64,000 bases of DNA from Selaginella moellendorffii. Taxonomy: Eukaryota > Streptophyta > Lycopodiopsida > Selaginellales > Selaginellaceae. Where the stretch lies: the NCBI RefSeq assembly GCF_000143415.4, contig NW_003314261.1, positions 434,001 through 498,000 on the forward strand, in the 5' to 3' direction. The notes under the pieces are model-generated. The model searched no databases. It had not been told where the DNA came from and saw only the letters and a program-made list of their open reading frames with translations. Both the position numbers and the translations under genes were made by a program. This document shows, one piece after another, positions 21,401 to 32,946 of this stretch (positions are counted from its first letter, which is position 1; each line of letters opens with the position of its first letter).

Positions 21401-21758
21401 TCTTCAAGTTGATACAGCACAATCCATGGTAAGTTTCCATTGCTTTAGCCTTTGTTTCCTCAAAAAGTGTGTTTTTTCCATGCAGGAATGACACTGTGAA
21501 GCAACTTAGAAAGAAAGTTAAGCGCAAGTTTGACATCGCAAGCAGCTCGTCGTGTGCTCCTCAAGGGGCGGGCGAAGAACTTATGGCAAGCACGGAGGTA
21601 TGCTTCAGAAGCAATGAGAATTTTTGTTGATTTTCGTTTCATAGGCTCTACTTCGGTTGCAAGAGCAGCAGCAGTTCTTGCATGAAGCTGAGAAAACGTT
21701 GAAGTCCAACGAACGGTGGACCAAGAACTTTCTTAGCAGCGGGAAGAACATTCCTTAG
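18454..21758 (+). CDS. Long coiled-coil protein, possibly FBF1-like (ciliary transition fibre)
   Basis: Multi-exon gene with short introns. The first exon, MALSSLADAPSLSRS, splices over GTAAGT...GCAG to SESGLPPLGRSWSRARHDD, and DALFDEGLVGIDEES follows over the next intron. The N-terminal half is acidic and low-complexity, with a DDDWGESSDILSMLPDGSEG and PDTPFEFGEYQ segment. The C-terminal half is nearly continuous heptad coiled coil, for example LTDEVKQLKSENSSLKEEIL, then ERARVMAAEIAQEVEDGRR. It ends LLRLQEQQQFLHEAEKTL, then NERWTKNFLSSGKNIP. This layout recalls Fas-binding factor 1, a transition-fibre protein retained in plants with flagellate sperm. The match rests on architecture and a few residues, so it is weak. 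Several exon borders between 20100 and 21640 are tentative. Confidence 0.6.
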
Positions 21759-21762
21759 TTAT

Positions 21763-22066
21763 ATGCTCGGGGAGTTTACTTTAAAAATGCCCCTCAAGAA
21801 GATACCCTGGTGGAATTCGTGGATATCCACTGTCGACTTTCGAGTGGCAGGCAAACGTGGAAGGGTGGGAGGAGGGAAGCTGCGTTTTGGGTTCTTAGGG
21901 CGCAGCCGTGTCAGCGCCATCGCTTCAGGTACTGTTACCATCATCTGATGAATTTGGCATGATCTTGGCGATCTTCTTTCCAGGCAACACCGCTCTCGCG
22001 CTTCTGGCATGGATTGGTTTCCTCCCTTTCGATCCTACTAATGCTTCTGCTGCTAAGACTTGGTAA
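21763..22066 (+). CDS. Possible small two-exon membrane/plastid protein
   Basis: An ATG five bases after the previous stop opens an exon to 21928. A 55-nt GT-AG intron (21929-21983) preserves the frame into NTALALLAWIGFLPFDPTN, then ASAAKTW and a stop at 22066. The result is about 82 residues, basic at the N-terminus and with one hydrophobic stretch near the end, as in small plastid membrane proteins. I do not recognise the family. It could instead be the 3' UTR of the coiled-coil gene. The intron with normal borders and a preserved frame is the main support. Confidence 0.3.
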
Positions 22067-22252
22067 GAACAACTTCAGGCTCAGGAACATAGTTTTTGCC
22101 GGGAGGACAACCATGGGGATTCGCCACTGGCTTTTGGTGCTCACCTTCTACCTGGGAAAAGAATATGATGAGGATGGAATTCGGTAGTGGATTGTAGCTC
22201 AGGGATACAGTTACAGGCTAGAAAAACGTGAAAAGTTTTGGACTTGGTAACG

Positions 22253-25200
22253 ATGGAGGCCAAGTCAAGTGGAAAGCAGGTTGCTGGTCGGCATGCTTTG
22301 GCGAATTCTGCGAGCCGGGACTTATTCGCTGCTGCTCGAAATGGAACAGTGCATGATGTGGAGACCGCTCTCTCTGCTCTCAAGAAGATTAATGGTAGCG
22401 TCGATGCTCGGGACAGGTTTGGCTCGACCGCCATGCATATCGCAACCTGGAGGAATCACGTTCCGATTGTGAAGAGGCTTTTGGCTGCTGGAGCTGATCC
22501 TAACGCTCGGGTACGTTATTCAAGTTCTTCTTTTGCCTTTTGATTTCTCACTTCTTCTCATGTTCGCAAATTTTAGGATGGAGAATCCGGCTGGGGAAGC
22601 TTGCACAGGGCTCTACATTTTGGTCACCTTGCCGTTGCCGGTGCGCTTGTTGACGGTGGCGCTTCTGTGTCCTTGGATGATTCGAAAGGTCGACTTCCAG
22701 TCGACTTGGTTTCTGGTCCTGTCAAACAGGCTGTCACTCCATCTTGCAGAGGTGAGCTGAGGTTTCGCACCATCATCTTAAGCTACTAAGTTTTTTGCTT
22801 TTTGTCCTGCAGGAGTTGTCTTGAAGGAGCTTTTCAGCTGGGGGAATGGCTCAAACTATCAACTCGGGACAGGCTCAGCAGGCATTCAACGCGTACCATG
22901 TCGAGTTGAGACTCTTCACGGTGCTGATATCGTCCGAGTTTCAGCTGCAAAATTCCATAGCACAGCAGTTAACTCAAGCGGCCAGCTATTTTCCTGGGGA
23001 TATGGAAGGGGAGGACGCCTGGGACACGAGGACTACAGGTTTGCAATGCAGAACTTATTTCGTGCAAACCATTTCGGTTCCTTCTGGCAGTGGAGAAGTT
23101 GCAGTTATAGCACCTCGTCAAGTTACTGGCTTATGCGGACGACGGGTTAAAAACGTTGCAGCTGCCAAGCACCATACCATTGTAGCGACGGAGGGTGGTG
23201 AAGTTTATACATGGGGTACAAACAGAGGTGCGAAGCATTTTTCCATCCCCTATCCATTCTCACATATTGTCTTTACAGAAGGACAGCTTGGTTATCCTGC
23301 TGTAGACACTCAATCTACTCCAAGGCGTGTATCTACTTTGAGAGCCAAAGTAGTGGAAGTTGCAGCGGCGAACAAACACAGCGCCGCTGTTACCGAGTCC
23401 GGAGAGGTTTACACTTGGGGATGCAACAAAGACGGCCAGCTGGGATACGGAACTTCAAATTCCGCTTCGAACTGCGTACCACGCGTAGTGGACTATTTGA
23501 AAGGAAGGAAGGCCTTGACCATCTCCGCTGCAAAACGTCACACTGTTGTGATCGTAGAGACCGAGGTAAGTAGCTGATTCTCCACGCATGATCGACCTTA
23601 CACAAGTTATTATGCAGGTGTTTACATGGGGCCACAAAATGGTGTCACCCAGGCGCGTGGTGTTAGTGAGAAATACAAAGAAGGCGGGACAACACCCACT
23701 GAAGTTCCACTTATCCGAACGCCTGCATATCGTCGCTGTAGCGGCGGGTGTGGTGCACAGTACGGCGATCGCTGCGGATGGCTTGATTTTTTCGTGGTTG
23801 TCTGCTGATCCACAACTACATGCACAGCAGGTAATCTTCGTTTGTTCTATTGTTCCTATGATGTTTATACTAGCTGTTCTTCTTTTATACCAGGTGCTCA
23901 CTATGACTGGACATCATGCGTTGTCCGTGTCTGCGGGAAAATATAGAACGGCAGTAGCAACTTCTACTGGAGACGTTTATGCGTGGGACAGTGATAAATC
24001 CTCCAGTCCAGCTCCGCTGCGCATACATGGGATCAAACGCGCCACACTTCTGGCTGTAGGTGAAACGCATTCACTAGCTGTGACAGAGATCTACGTGCCT
24101 GCTTATCAATCGGACTCGGAACCTCTGGTTCCAAATCAAACTGCTACTGACGACAACGGTGATGACGCGCTCGTTGTCACGCCACCGAGGGATCCAGAGG
24201 ATCGTCTTCCCTCTTTGAGGGACTTATGTCAAAAGGTGATAGCAACGACAATCGTCGAACCGAGGAACGCATTGCAAATCCTGGAGTTTGCAGATGCGCT
24301 CGGTGCTGATGAGCTGAAACGCTACTGTGAGGTATGTGTGTGCTGACTGCTCAACTTTCTCATAGTAGTAATCCCTTTTTCTTTTTTCTTCAGAGCCTCA
24401 TATTGCGTAATCTGGACTACATATTTGCATTCTTTGGCGCGAGCTTTGGTACAACGAGGTCATCAGTTCTAGCCGACTTGGAAAAGTCCTGGGATGCCTG
24501 TTCTTTACAACCATGGAGTCATCGACAGCTCCCAGTTCCCAGCGCGACAACACCTGCTATCGTGGACAGCGAAGAAGACGTCGCCGACTCCTTCGCGAAT
24601 CCAAGAATTCTCAAAGACCAGTTGTTTCCAACGCCGCCCGGTGCAGGATTCCTTCAGGAAGACAGCGCAGGAGATAGAGCTACCAAGCAACTACGTGCGA
24701 TGCGCAAGAAGCTCCAGCAGATTGAGTTGCTGGAGATGAAGCTCTCCAAGGGACAGAGCCTGGATGACCAGCAAATGACCAAGCTGAGCACCAAGAAATC
24801 AATTTTGGAGTCTCTCAGGATCTTGGAAACGCAAGAGCCTGAGACCAGTGGAGAAGTTTTTCCCGAGACCAGCTCCAAGAAGCAAAACCAGCTGACTGAC
24901 GAACGCTCGAAACGCCAGCGTCGCAAGAGCAAGAAAACTAACAGCAAGAAAACTGAAGTCCAGGTTCCTGACAAGGTGGAAGAGGTAAGCTAGTCTCATA
25001 TCATGCTTTCATCTCAGATTATTGATCTTTCTTTCACAGGTGGCGACTGATTTTAAAGAGGACATGGAATCCAAGGTTCTAGGATTCAGACTCCCGTCTC
25101 CTTCTGCAGAAGTGACCAGTGGCTCCGACCTTAAAACGGAAGTTTCTAAAGCTGACGATGGTCGCTCCAAAGCAACCGTTAAGAAAGCCAAGACGAAGTG

Positions 25201-25963
25201 TAAGAAAGGTGGCCTCTCCCTCTTTCTAACGGGTGCTCTGGACAAAGCTCCGGAAACCATTCCGCCGCCACCGCCGCCGGTTCCACTCGTTGCGAAAACA
25301 GATGGCCCAGCTTGGGGTGGTGGTGCTCTCATGCGCGGCAAAGGAGCTGCGTCTCTCTCCGAGATTCAAACCGAGCAGAAGGCCGAGTCAAGCAACACCA
25401 GTGCTAACAACAAGCCAGTGACGATGCAACGCAAGCCTCCGGAGAGCTCCCCTCGCGAGGCAGCGGCACCGGGACACCAGCGCATTCCTCTACAGCAGTT
25501 TGTTCGATCGCCGCCAGCTCCAGCGATGAGCTTTACACCCCCGAAAGCCGCACCGTGGACCGGAAGCTCATCGCCTGGCGCGTTTCCATCGCTGAGAGAC
25601 ATCCAAAAGCAAGAGGTAAAAGTCTTGTCCCGAGGTGGTGGTGCTTGATTGATCGTGTTTCTCTTTCTCTTTTTTTTTTTTTTTTTTCTCTCTCTCTCTC
25701 TCCAGGCCAAGCACAAGGAGCAGCGAGCATCGTTTAGAAGCCACCAAGTTGGAAGCCCGCCAGTGGTTGGATTCGCCGCTTCTTCGTCCGGCAGAGATGC
25801 TGCCGCTAGCAGTAGCGATCTCTCGTCCGAGCATCCCAGCTGCTGGTACAAGCCCGACACGAGCAGTCCGTCCAGCATTCGCTGCATCCAGATCGAAGAG
25901 AGAGCCATGAACGATCTCCGCCGCCTCTACAAGAACGTGAAGATGGTGAAGCCCGATTCTTGA
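22253..25963 (+). CDS. Ankyrin-RCC1-repeat protein (At3g03790/IBtk-like)
   Basis: ATG 22253 is the first true ATG of the frame. Ankyrin repeats come first: DLFAAARNGTVHDVETALSA, FGSTAMHIATWRNHVPIVKR, and after the first intron GWGSLHRALHFGHLAVAGAL. Then RCC1 blades: LFSWGNGSNYQLGTGSAG, LFSWGYGRGGRLGHED, VYTWGTNR, VYTWGCNKDGQLGYGTSN and weaker later ones. The region NALQILEFADALGADELKRY, then CESLILRNLDYIF, resembles the end of a BTB/BACK module. A Lys/Ser-rich tail ends IEERAMNDLRRLYKNVK. The order matches Arabidopsis At3g03790 and animal IBtk, a CUL3 adaptor; an adaptor role here is inference. Introns are short. One near 25616-25705 carries an almost pure pyrimidine tract of some 45 nt. Confidence 0.85.
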
Positions 25964-26260
25964 CACAGCCAAGAGCTCCTTGGTTGCTCGTCAATAAGAA
26001 TGGAATGATCATAAGCATTCCCTCTAAATATTATCTTTGGTCTTACCTAGAGAACTGAAACGAAATGGTAACTCTACATTATCATTGTGATAAACTTTGC
26101 AAAACAACGAAGAAGAGATCTCTTACAAGCCTCATACAATGGAATGGAAGAATGGAATGGAAGATATAAACATTCCCCTCTATGCATTATCAGATAAAAA
26201 TCTTGATCCTCGCAAAAGAATCTATAGAACTAATCTGTACGGAAACGAAGAAAAGAGAGC

Positions 26261-28582
26261 TTACTGTTGCCGCATTGTCATGCCAAAACCGTACGGGAAG
26301 AGAGGATCATAGCCCATGTCTCCCACATTCATGGGAAGTTGATCCACGCGCTTGAACCACGTCCTGGACGATTTCCCCACGAAGTCGTGGTCACCGAAAA
26401 GCACGTCGGCCACGCCTTGGCCCTCGGAACCTGGAAGCCACGCCGCCACCAGCGCGTCCATCATATCGATGTGAGGCTCCAGCACCAGCGGCCGACCGGA
26501 GATGAGCACCACCACGCAGCGCAGGGACGAGCACACGTTCCGGATGGTGTCGATGCCTTGGCTGGGGATTGTCAAGTTGAGATTGTCGCCGGCTATCTCG
26601 GCGTAAGGCTGCTCGCCGATCACCACCACCGCGTACGAGAAGCCTTTGTCCTTGACGAAGTTGGCGTCTGGGGACTGCTCGTAGACAACTTGCGTGGATT
26701 GGCTCACGGTGTTGGCAATTGCTTGGCGAATCGTAGTTCCTGGCATTTTCCAAGATCAAAGTTAGCCAAGAACAAACGAGAGTTTAAAGTAGGAGAGCTG
26801 CTACTCACCGATTGTTGTTTGTCCACTGCCTCCTTGCCAGGTGATTGTCCATCCTCCACACTGAAGTCCCAAGTCATCAGCGTGTGTTCCAGCCACTAGA
26901 ATCTTGGGCGCGGTCTTGCTGAGTGGTAGGATGTTCTTGCTAGATCCGCTCCTGGCTGAGTTTTTCAAGAGCACGAGTGACTTTCTCACGGCTTCCCTGG
27001 CTAGCTCTCGGTGGTCCTCTGCGCCGACTTTGTTGTTGAGCTTCCTATTTGCCTTCGGCGCTTCGAACAGTCCAGCAGCAAATTTGACTCTGAGGATCCT
27101 GGTCACGGCGTCGTCTATCCTGCTCTGGCTGACGGCTCCGGATTTAACCAGTCCAGTGAGGATGTTGATGAAGTTTTGGTAATCGAACGGAACCATGATC
27201 TGCGTCGTGAAAGCGAAATTTAGTGACACTGACACGCACAAAAAAGTCCAAATGCTAAATTGCTTACCATGTCGATACCTGCATTGACCGAAGTCAAGAC
27301 AGAGTACGTGTAGTTTTGCTTGGGTGGATCGGTGATTCTATCAATGGCTTCCCAGTCAGATATCAGGAATCCCTGCAGAAACAGACAGGAAAGTGTGTAT
27401 AGTTTAATTAGCAAGTCGTGACGGAATCAAAGAGACGCTTACCTGAAACCCGAGACGATTTTTCAATACTTCGGTAACCAGGAAACGATTAGCGTGCATC
27501 TTGATGCCATTGAAGCTGGAGTACGAAATCATGATGGTTGAAACACCCATGGCGATGGCATCAAGATAAGGAGCCATATGAACTTGAACGAGCTGCCTAT
27601 AAGTGGTCACTGTGTTGTTCTCGTCAATTCCCTTCACTGTTCCTCCATCACCCACGAAATGCTTGGCACAGGCAACAACTTTGGATCTGAAACAAGAAAA
27701 GAAAATGGTCATGTAGTCACGGATAGAGAATAATGTGATCTAACTTACGGTCCTCCAACGTAAGGATAGCCAGACGGATGACTAGGTGGTGGAGAGCCTT
27801 GCAAGCCCTGGATGATCTTTGTCATGCTTCTCACGAGCTGGGTATCTTCACCATAGCTCTCGTAGCATCGCCCCCATCTCGGATCACGGCAAACAGCAAT
27901 GCAGGGAGCAAAAGCGTAAGGCATTCCAGTTGCTCGGACTTCCAGCGCAGTAGCAGCTCCGATTCTCCGCACCAGCTCAGGATCCCTGAGAAAAAGTCCC
28001 AAAAACTTTTCATACCAAAAAGGAAGGAAAAAAGATGGATGGAGAAAGAATGAAGAAGTACCTGGAAGAACCGAGGCCAATGTTGTGAGGATAAATGGTA
28101 GCTCCATAGACATTGTTGTGACCATGCACTGCGTCGACGCCATAGATGACTGGAATTCCAAGGCGAGTGCTCATAGCTCCAATCTGATAGTCATCGACCA
28201 TGTCCTCCCATACATTGGGAGCTGCCCTCTCCGCCGGAGCACTGCCTCCCCCATTCAACACGCTCCCTATCACACAGCAGCCATTGGAGATTTCAGATGA
28301 TCACACGCGCTTCTTCCAAGAAGCTATCGCATTCTCAATCGATCGATCGATTGAGGACACTCACTCACCTATGCCGTATTGCCTGACCACGGCCTGGCTC
28401 GCCACCGCCCTCTCAATCTGCGTCATTTGCCCGATCTTTTCCTCGAGCGTCATCCTCCTCAGGAGATCTTTGATCCGCGCCTCAATGCTCTGGCGAGAAT
28501 CCTTGTAGAGCATCTGGCCATCGCCGGCGACCAGCAAGAATGCGAGGAGCGCCAGCAGCAGCGCCATCGCCGAAGCTCTCAT
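26261..28582 (-). CDS. Beta-D-glucan exohydrolase, glycoside hydrolase family 3
   Basis: The start at 28582 gives a signal peptide ([20 protein letters not shown]), so the protein is secreted to the cell wall. GH3 N-domain motifs follow in order: [65 protein letters not shown]. The nucleophile region is [14 protein letters not shown], with the Asp of SDW as in barley ExoI. The C-domain contains [13 protein letters not shown] and [18 protein letters not shown], where ExoI carries its acid/base Glu. It ends [10 protein letters not shown] near 26261. All main GH3 residues visible to me are present and the length is normal for the family. It hydrolyses beta-1,3/1,4-glucans during wall turnover. 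Exons are split by about seven introns. Confidence 0.92.
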
Positions 28583-29687
28583 CCCTCGCCGATCGATCGA
28601 AATATCACTGCCGCGCGTGGATCGGATCGAAAGAAGCATCGCGAGGCCGCGCGCATGCAACGATCGACACGGCGGATGATCCAGCAAGAAGAGAATGGAG
28701 GAGGAGGAGGAAGAGATGGAGGAGAAAGGAAATGCCTAGAATCGAGAGAATGGAGGCCACAGCATCGAGGCCGGATTAAAAGGCGGTCGTGATCGGTCAC
28801 GCAAACGCGGACCAGTGCGTCGCGTTTAAATGCTTCCGCCATAGCCCAGTTTGTGTGAACCCTGCAAACTTTCCCCAAGGGTGTGCCACGCTGGCAGGGT
28901 AAAACGGTAAATTCGTTCACATTAACTCTGTCCTAAGTAGCGTCTGGAATTAAGGGGTAATCACCAAATTAATCCAATGGTCGCAGTGCCACAAGTCATC
29001 CTGTCCGTTCGTGCACGGCTGTCCCTCCAACGGCCATTTTTCCCCTCTCCATCCACGCGACAAAACGCACACATCGTTGTGCCAATTTAATGATCTTTTA
29101 TGAAAACCATGGATGGATTCTCATGTCGCTACCAACACGAGGACTCAGCTATGGTGGCTTTCGTTCTCGTTCGTTCCCTATCAAGTGGAAGAGAAAAGGA
29201 AATCGTCAGAGAAATAAATCGTCCACGTTCTTCAATGTAAATCTTACCAGATAGTTCATAGAATCGCCCATTGTCATTGTAAGCTTGTCACTGCAAGTTT
29301 TAGAATATAAAACCATGTACACGAGGATTGTGAGAAACCATAAAAGCAAAGCTCCAGAGAATGAACGATCGGAGAGAGCAAGCGAGCAAGCTCTTCATCA
29401 TTCAATGCAAAAATGCTAAAACTCACCAGCACAGTGAGCATGAAAGTCACGTACCTGTAAGAATCTGGAACCAGCAGCAAATGCATCCGAGAAGAAACGC
29501 AGCGGTCACGCATCTACAATAACTGTTTCGATTGATTTATTTACCTCTCTTGCAATCCGTAAATGAAAACTTTTTGACAAGAGAAAAATTGTCAAGCATA
29601 GCTTGAATGATAAGAAAAATGCGCGCCTGAAACGACGAATCACCAGCTGTTAGTTCTAACGAGAAACTCTTAACAATGAATACCAGA
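28583..29687. other. Intergenic sequence, no gene recognised
   Basis: The first 300 bases upstream of 28582 probably hold the promoter and 5' UTR of the glucan exohydrolase. The rest shows no supported reading frame or repeat, and includes the 3' UTR of the GalT-like gene. Confidence 0.5.
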
Positions 29688-30830
29688 TCATTTGAGGACG
29701 CACTCCCTCAAAGTTTGAGCGGCTTTCTCCGGAGCCACCGTGTTGATGGTCCAACCAGTGGCAAGCTCAAAGCCCCCCAGCACTCCCAGTCGAGGGAGGA
29801 TTGCAATGTACCAGTGGAAATACTCCGTCTTGGTTTCCTCGCAGAAAGGATTGTTGTAAAGCACGTAGTTGTATGCAGCGCCTGGAAATTGCTGCACTAT
29901 TTTTTTCAATGTTAGATGAAGTAATCTCGCCAAATCCCCGATCTATAAACGAGAATGCATGCGTTAGTGGAGAGTAAACCAAAAGAAAGAAAGAAGAATC
30001 ATCACCTCGGAATCACTCGTCCCCTCAAAGTTCGAACTATGGTTGATGGGAATAATCCACGTCTCGAACGGGAAGCGAGCTTCAAAGGGCGCCACTGAAA
30101 CGAAGCGTGATGACTGATCGATCAACCTTGAGCGATCTCGAAGATCCGCTTTCACGGACTCGCAAAGGAGACAGCGTCCCTTACGTTCGAAGAACTCTTT
30201 GGAGTTTTTAACTTGCCACATTAGTTCTTGAGGTACCATAGGCAATGCGATGATTTGGCTATGGGAGTGACGCAGCGACGCACCAGCTTCTTTGCCATTG
30301 TTCTTGAAAACCTGGAAAGCAATGCGATCGGTCAAACCAATCCAACCATGGAAGAAGCCAGTCACCTGGACGTATTGGAATCGCTTGTCATTCTTGAGAT
30401 CCTTGAGCCGGTGCCGGAACGCCTTGAGCACTCGCTCTACCTGGTCGATCGGAAGCTCCGCGAATTGGATTCCATGCTCCGGCGTCTCCACGACCACCTC
30501 ATGCGATCCAAATCCAGAGCGCCGGCTACGATGACAATCCTCATCGATCGTGCACGTCGGCGACAGCGAAGAATCCACAGCAGGGAATTTGTTGTAGACG
30601 ACGCGGACGCTCCAATCCGGCGCGCTCACCACATCGCTCTCCCGGAACGCAAACGTCTCGTCCCCTGTCTCGTGCTCGTGATTCCTGCAAAACGGGCAGC
30701 TGTGATTGCCGCCACTGTGATTACCGCCATCGCTGCCGCTGTGATCGGAGGAAACATCATGTGGCCGATTGCCGCGAGCAGAGGAGACGATCACCCATCG
30801 CGGCTGGACGCTGTGCCGGAGCTCCGCCAT
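29688..30830 (-). CDS. GalT-like nucleotidyltransferase, ADP-glucose phosphorylase type (At5g18200-like)
   Basis: Two exons, 30830-30006 and 29942-29688, with a 63-nt GT-AG intron, give 359 residues, close to the family's usual length. [20 protein letters not shown] opens the GalT N-domain. [10 protein letters not shown] supplies a metal-binding Cys pair. [14 protein letters not shown] carries the first histidine cluster. [11 protein letters not shown] is the second HIT-type motif. CLLCESVK is an extra Cys pair. The tail [20 protein letters not shown] matches the plant At5g18200 group, shown to be an ADP-glucose phosphorylase rather than a Leloir-pathway GalT. The frame continues upstream of 30830, but that part belongs to the next gene or to its intron. 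Confidence 0.85.
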
Positions 30831-30943
30831 TTGCCCTGCCCTAGCACCGGGTTTGGGCTCAAATCCCAAACATATATAACATTTAGGGCTACAAAAAGAC
30901 ATTGATCGCATTGCCAGTATTCTAACAGTAATGAGATTCTTAC

Positions 30944-31511
30944 GCGTGTTGTCGTCGAAATTGGAGTACCCTCCAGCCCAATGTTCCTCCAACGTGTAGT
31001 AGTGATTCTCCCCGTCCAGCTTCTCGATCCAGCCCACGACTGGATGTTGTCGATCGCCCGGATCCTCTCGGAAGAGATCACCACACTTTGGCGATCGGAT
31101 ACCTCCCTGCCATGACGCTGCCGAGGAAGAATCTCCCAACTGCGATTGCAAGGACGTCGAGTCGCGTTCATCCATCCACCCGGAGCTCTCATTCGGGTCT
31201 AACCTGTCGAGTTGGCGGCTCTTGCCACCCACAGCCCTCCGCAAAGCTCCATCCTTGGCGGAATTGGCATTGTTCGAAGAAACAGTGCCAATAATTTGGA
31301 GCCCGACTCAACTGCAAGAACAAGCAAAGAAAAGAAAATCTGAGAGTCGAAAGTAGCAAAGCCAAACAAAGGATAACTTTACCTCAGCCTGTCTCGCTCC
31401 ACTAGAAGAAGAACGAGTTGCGCAGGGGTCCTCGAGCTTCTTAGCTCCAAAAGGTGGCGCTCTTAGCGGCGTGGCTTCTGCAAAAGCACTCCCAGTAAAG
31501 TCCACAATCAT
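30944..31511 (-). CDS. Small hypothetical plant protein upstream of the GalT-like gene
   Basis: ATG 31511 opens MIVDFTGSAFAEATPLRAPP, followed by FGAKKLEDPCATRSSSSG. A GT at about 31382 marks a likely donor. With the acceptor just before DGALRRAVGGKS, the frame continues to VVGWIEKLDGENHYYTLEEH, then WAGGYSNFDDNTR and a good GTAAGA donor at 30943. I do not recognise the family. The second exon is in frame with the GalT-like coding region if its intron is retained, so it could be a 5' extension of that gene. A short separate gene is the alternative I prefer, at modest confidence. Confidence 0.35.
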
Positions 31512-32946
31512 CTTTGTTGTTGCCTTGGGGGCTTCTAGCAGTCATTATCCTGTTGCTGCCACATGAATTATGTCGGCATACATAAGAGCGGACACAATAC
31601 TTTACCTCGAAATATGATCTCAATGCTTTATTAGGAGCTTGTAGTCCTGCAATACTTGCTCCTTACATCTGGACCGATCGCCATAAGCAGCTCCTCTAGA
31701 GCAGGGCATGAACCAGAGACTGATGCATCTTAGAGCATCGAGATCGAGAGTAAATATCAAATAGACGGAAAGATGAAATGAAAGACTATGGCGTGATGAA
31801 TGAAGGCACTGGCGGAGCTCATCAGGGAATGCAAGAGTGTCACTGAGGCATGAAGTTTCGACCGCCACATTGTCTCCACTGACTTGACGAGATGTGCCCA
31901 TGGCGTCTACGTCTCCATCTCCTGGTGAGTAGGTGACCTTTCCATTGAGTCGACCTATGTGCCGGGGATCAGCACACAAGTGCCAAGAAATTCTGATGTA
32001 TCAGTTAGACAATATCCAGTGAGGAGCAGTTGTCAATCTCACTTGAGAGCATCTTAGAGATGTCAAGAACCACTGATATAGAGTAGTTTGCCATGGTTGT
32101 TTGATTGATCATATAGGGAATGAAGGTTTATCTATCAGGTATAGATGCATCTGGATTAGAGGCTCAAACTACTTAGATGCGATGTAGAAGGAACTTGGAA
32201 TACTTGAATTGAAGTTTGTGCCATCCAAACCTTAAAATGTTTAATTGACGTGGTGTTTAGGGTAGATATTCTTTAAGAGTTGTGGGAGTAGTGAGGAGAT
32301 TGTGAGTGTTAGTGCAATTGCACTTGAGTGAGCTTTACAGAAGAAATTAATTGACAAAATTGCTTAGAGATGCATTGTTGCCAATGGCTAATTGTTAATT
32401 ATAAAAAAAGTTCTTCAAAAACAATTTATCTCTTTTATAACTCATTAGATTCTCACTTAGGTGCAACATATTGAAATTTGCACAACAAAGAGCCTTTTGG
32501 CTTTGGTTCTAACAGAGACTTTGTTAAATTGAAGTAGTCAGAGGATAGTTACAAACCTAAATAAATCTTGGAATCTAGGAACAAAGCACCACTTTTTCTT
32601 GGTAAAGACTCCACTCTATATAATGTGATGAAGGCAATCACACTAAATGAATTCATTTCAACAAAGAAAGGCCACTTTAAAGCTGTGATATGCTTGCTCT
32701 AAATACCTCTATAATATGAAAATGTACCAGCAATACTTGCCAAGATGGGGGTATTGCATAAACACTCTAGTTGTTATTCGTCCAACAACAAATTAAAACA
32801 ATGGGAGTGTAAAGCAAGATGTTATAATTGTGATTCAGTTTGATCTTATTTAGTCTTTAAATGCCTATTTCATAAAATACATTATGGGTTGTGGATTGTA
32901 AAATTTTTAAAATAATGTACTATCAATTTCACTATGTTCCCTTTAT
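31512..32946. other. Intergenic boundary between gene island and transposon cluster
   Basis: No gene with supporting motifs is seen. A 119-codon open frame on the minus strand (31620-31979) has no recognisable domain. Composition becomes AT-rich from about 32100. Confidence 0.45.

Noticed and set aside
22253..25963. Two separate genes (ankyrin and RCC1)
   Set aside because: The frame is continuous across short introns with normal borders, and the ankyrin-RCC1 fusion is an established family.
26267..26899. 210-codon plus-strand frame opposite the GH3 gene
   Set aside because: His/Arg-rich shadow of the minus-strand glucan exohydrolase coding sequence.
31620..31979. 119-codon minus-strand frame
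   Set aside because: No domain, no splice context and no similarity to anything else in the window; not enough support for a gene.
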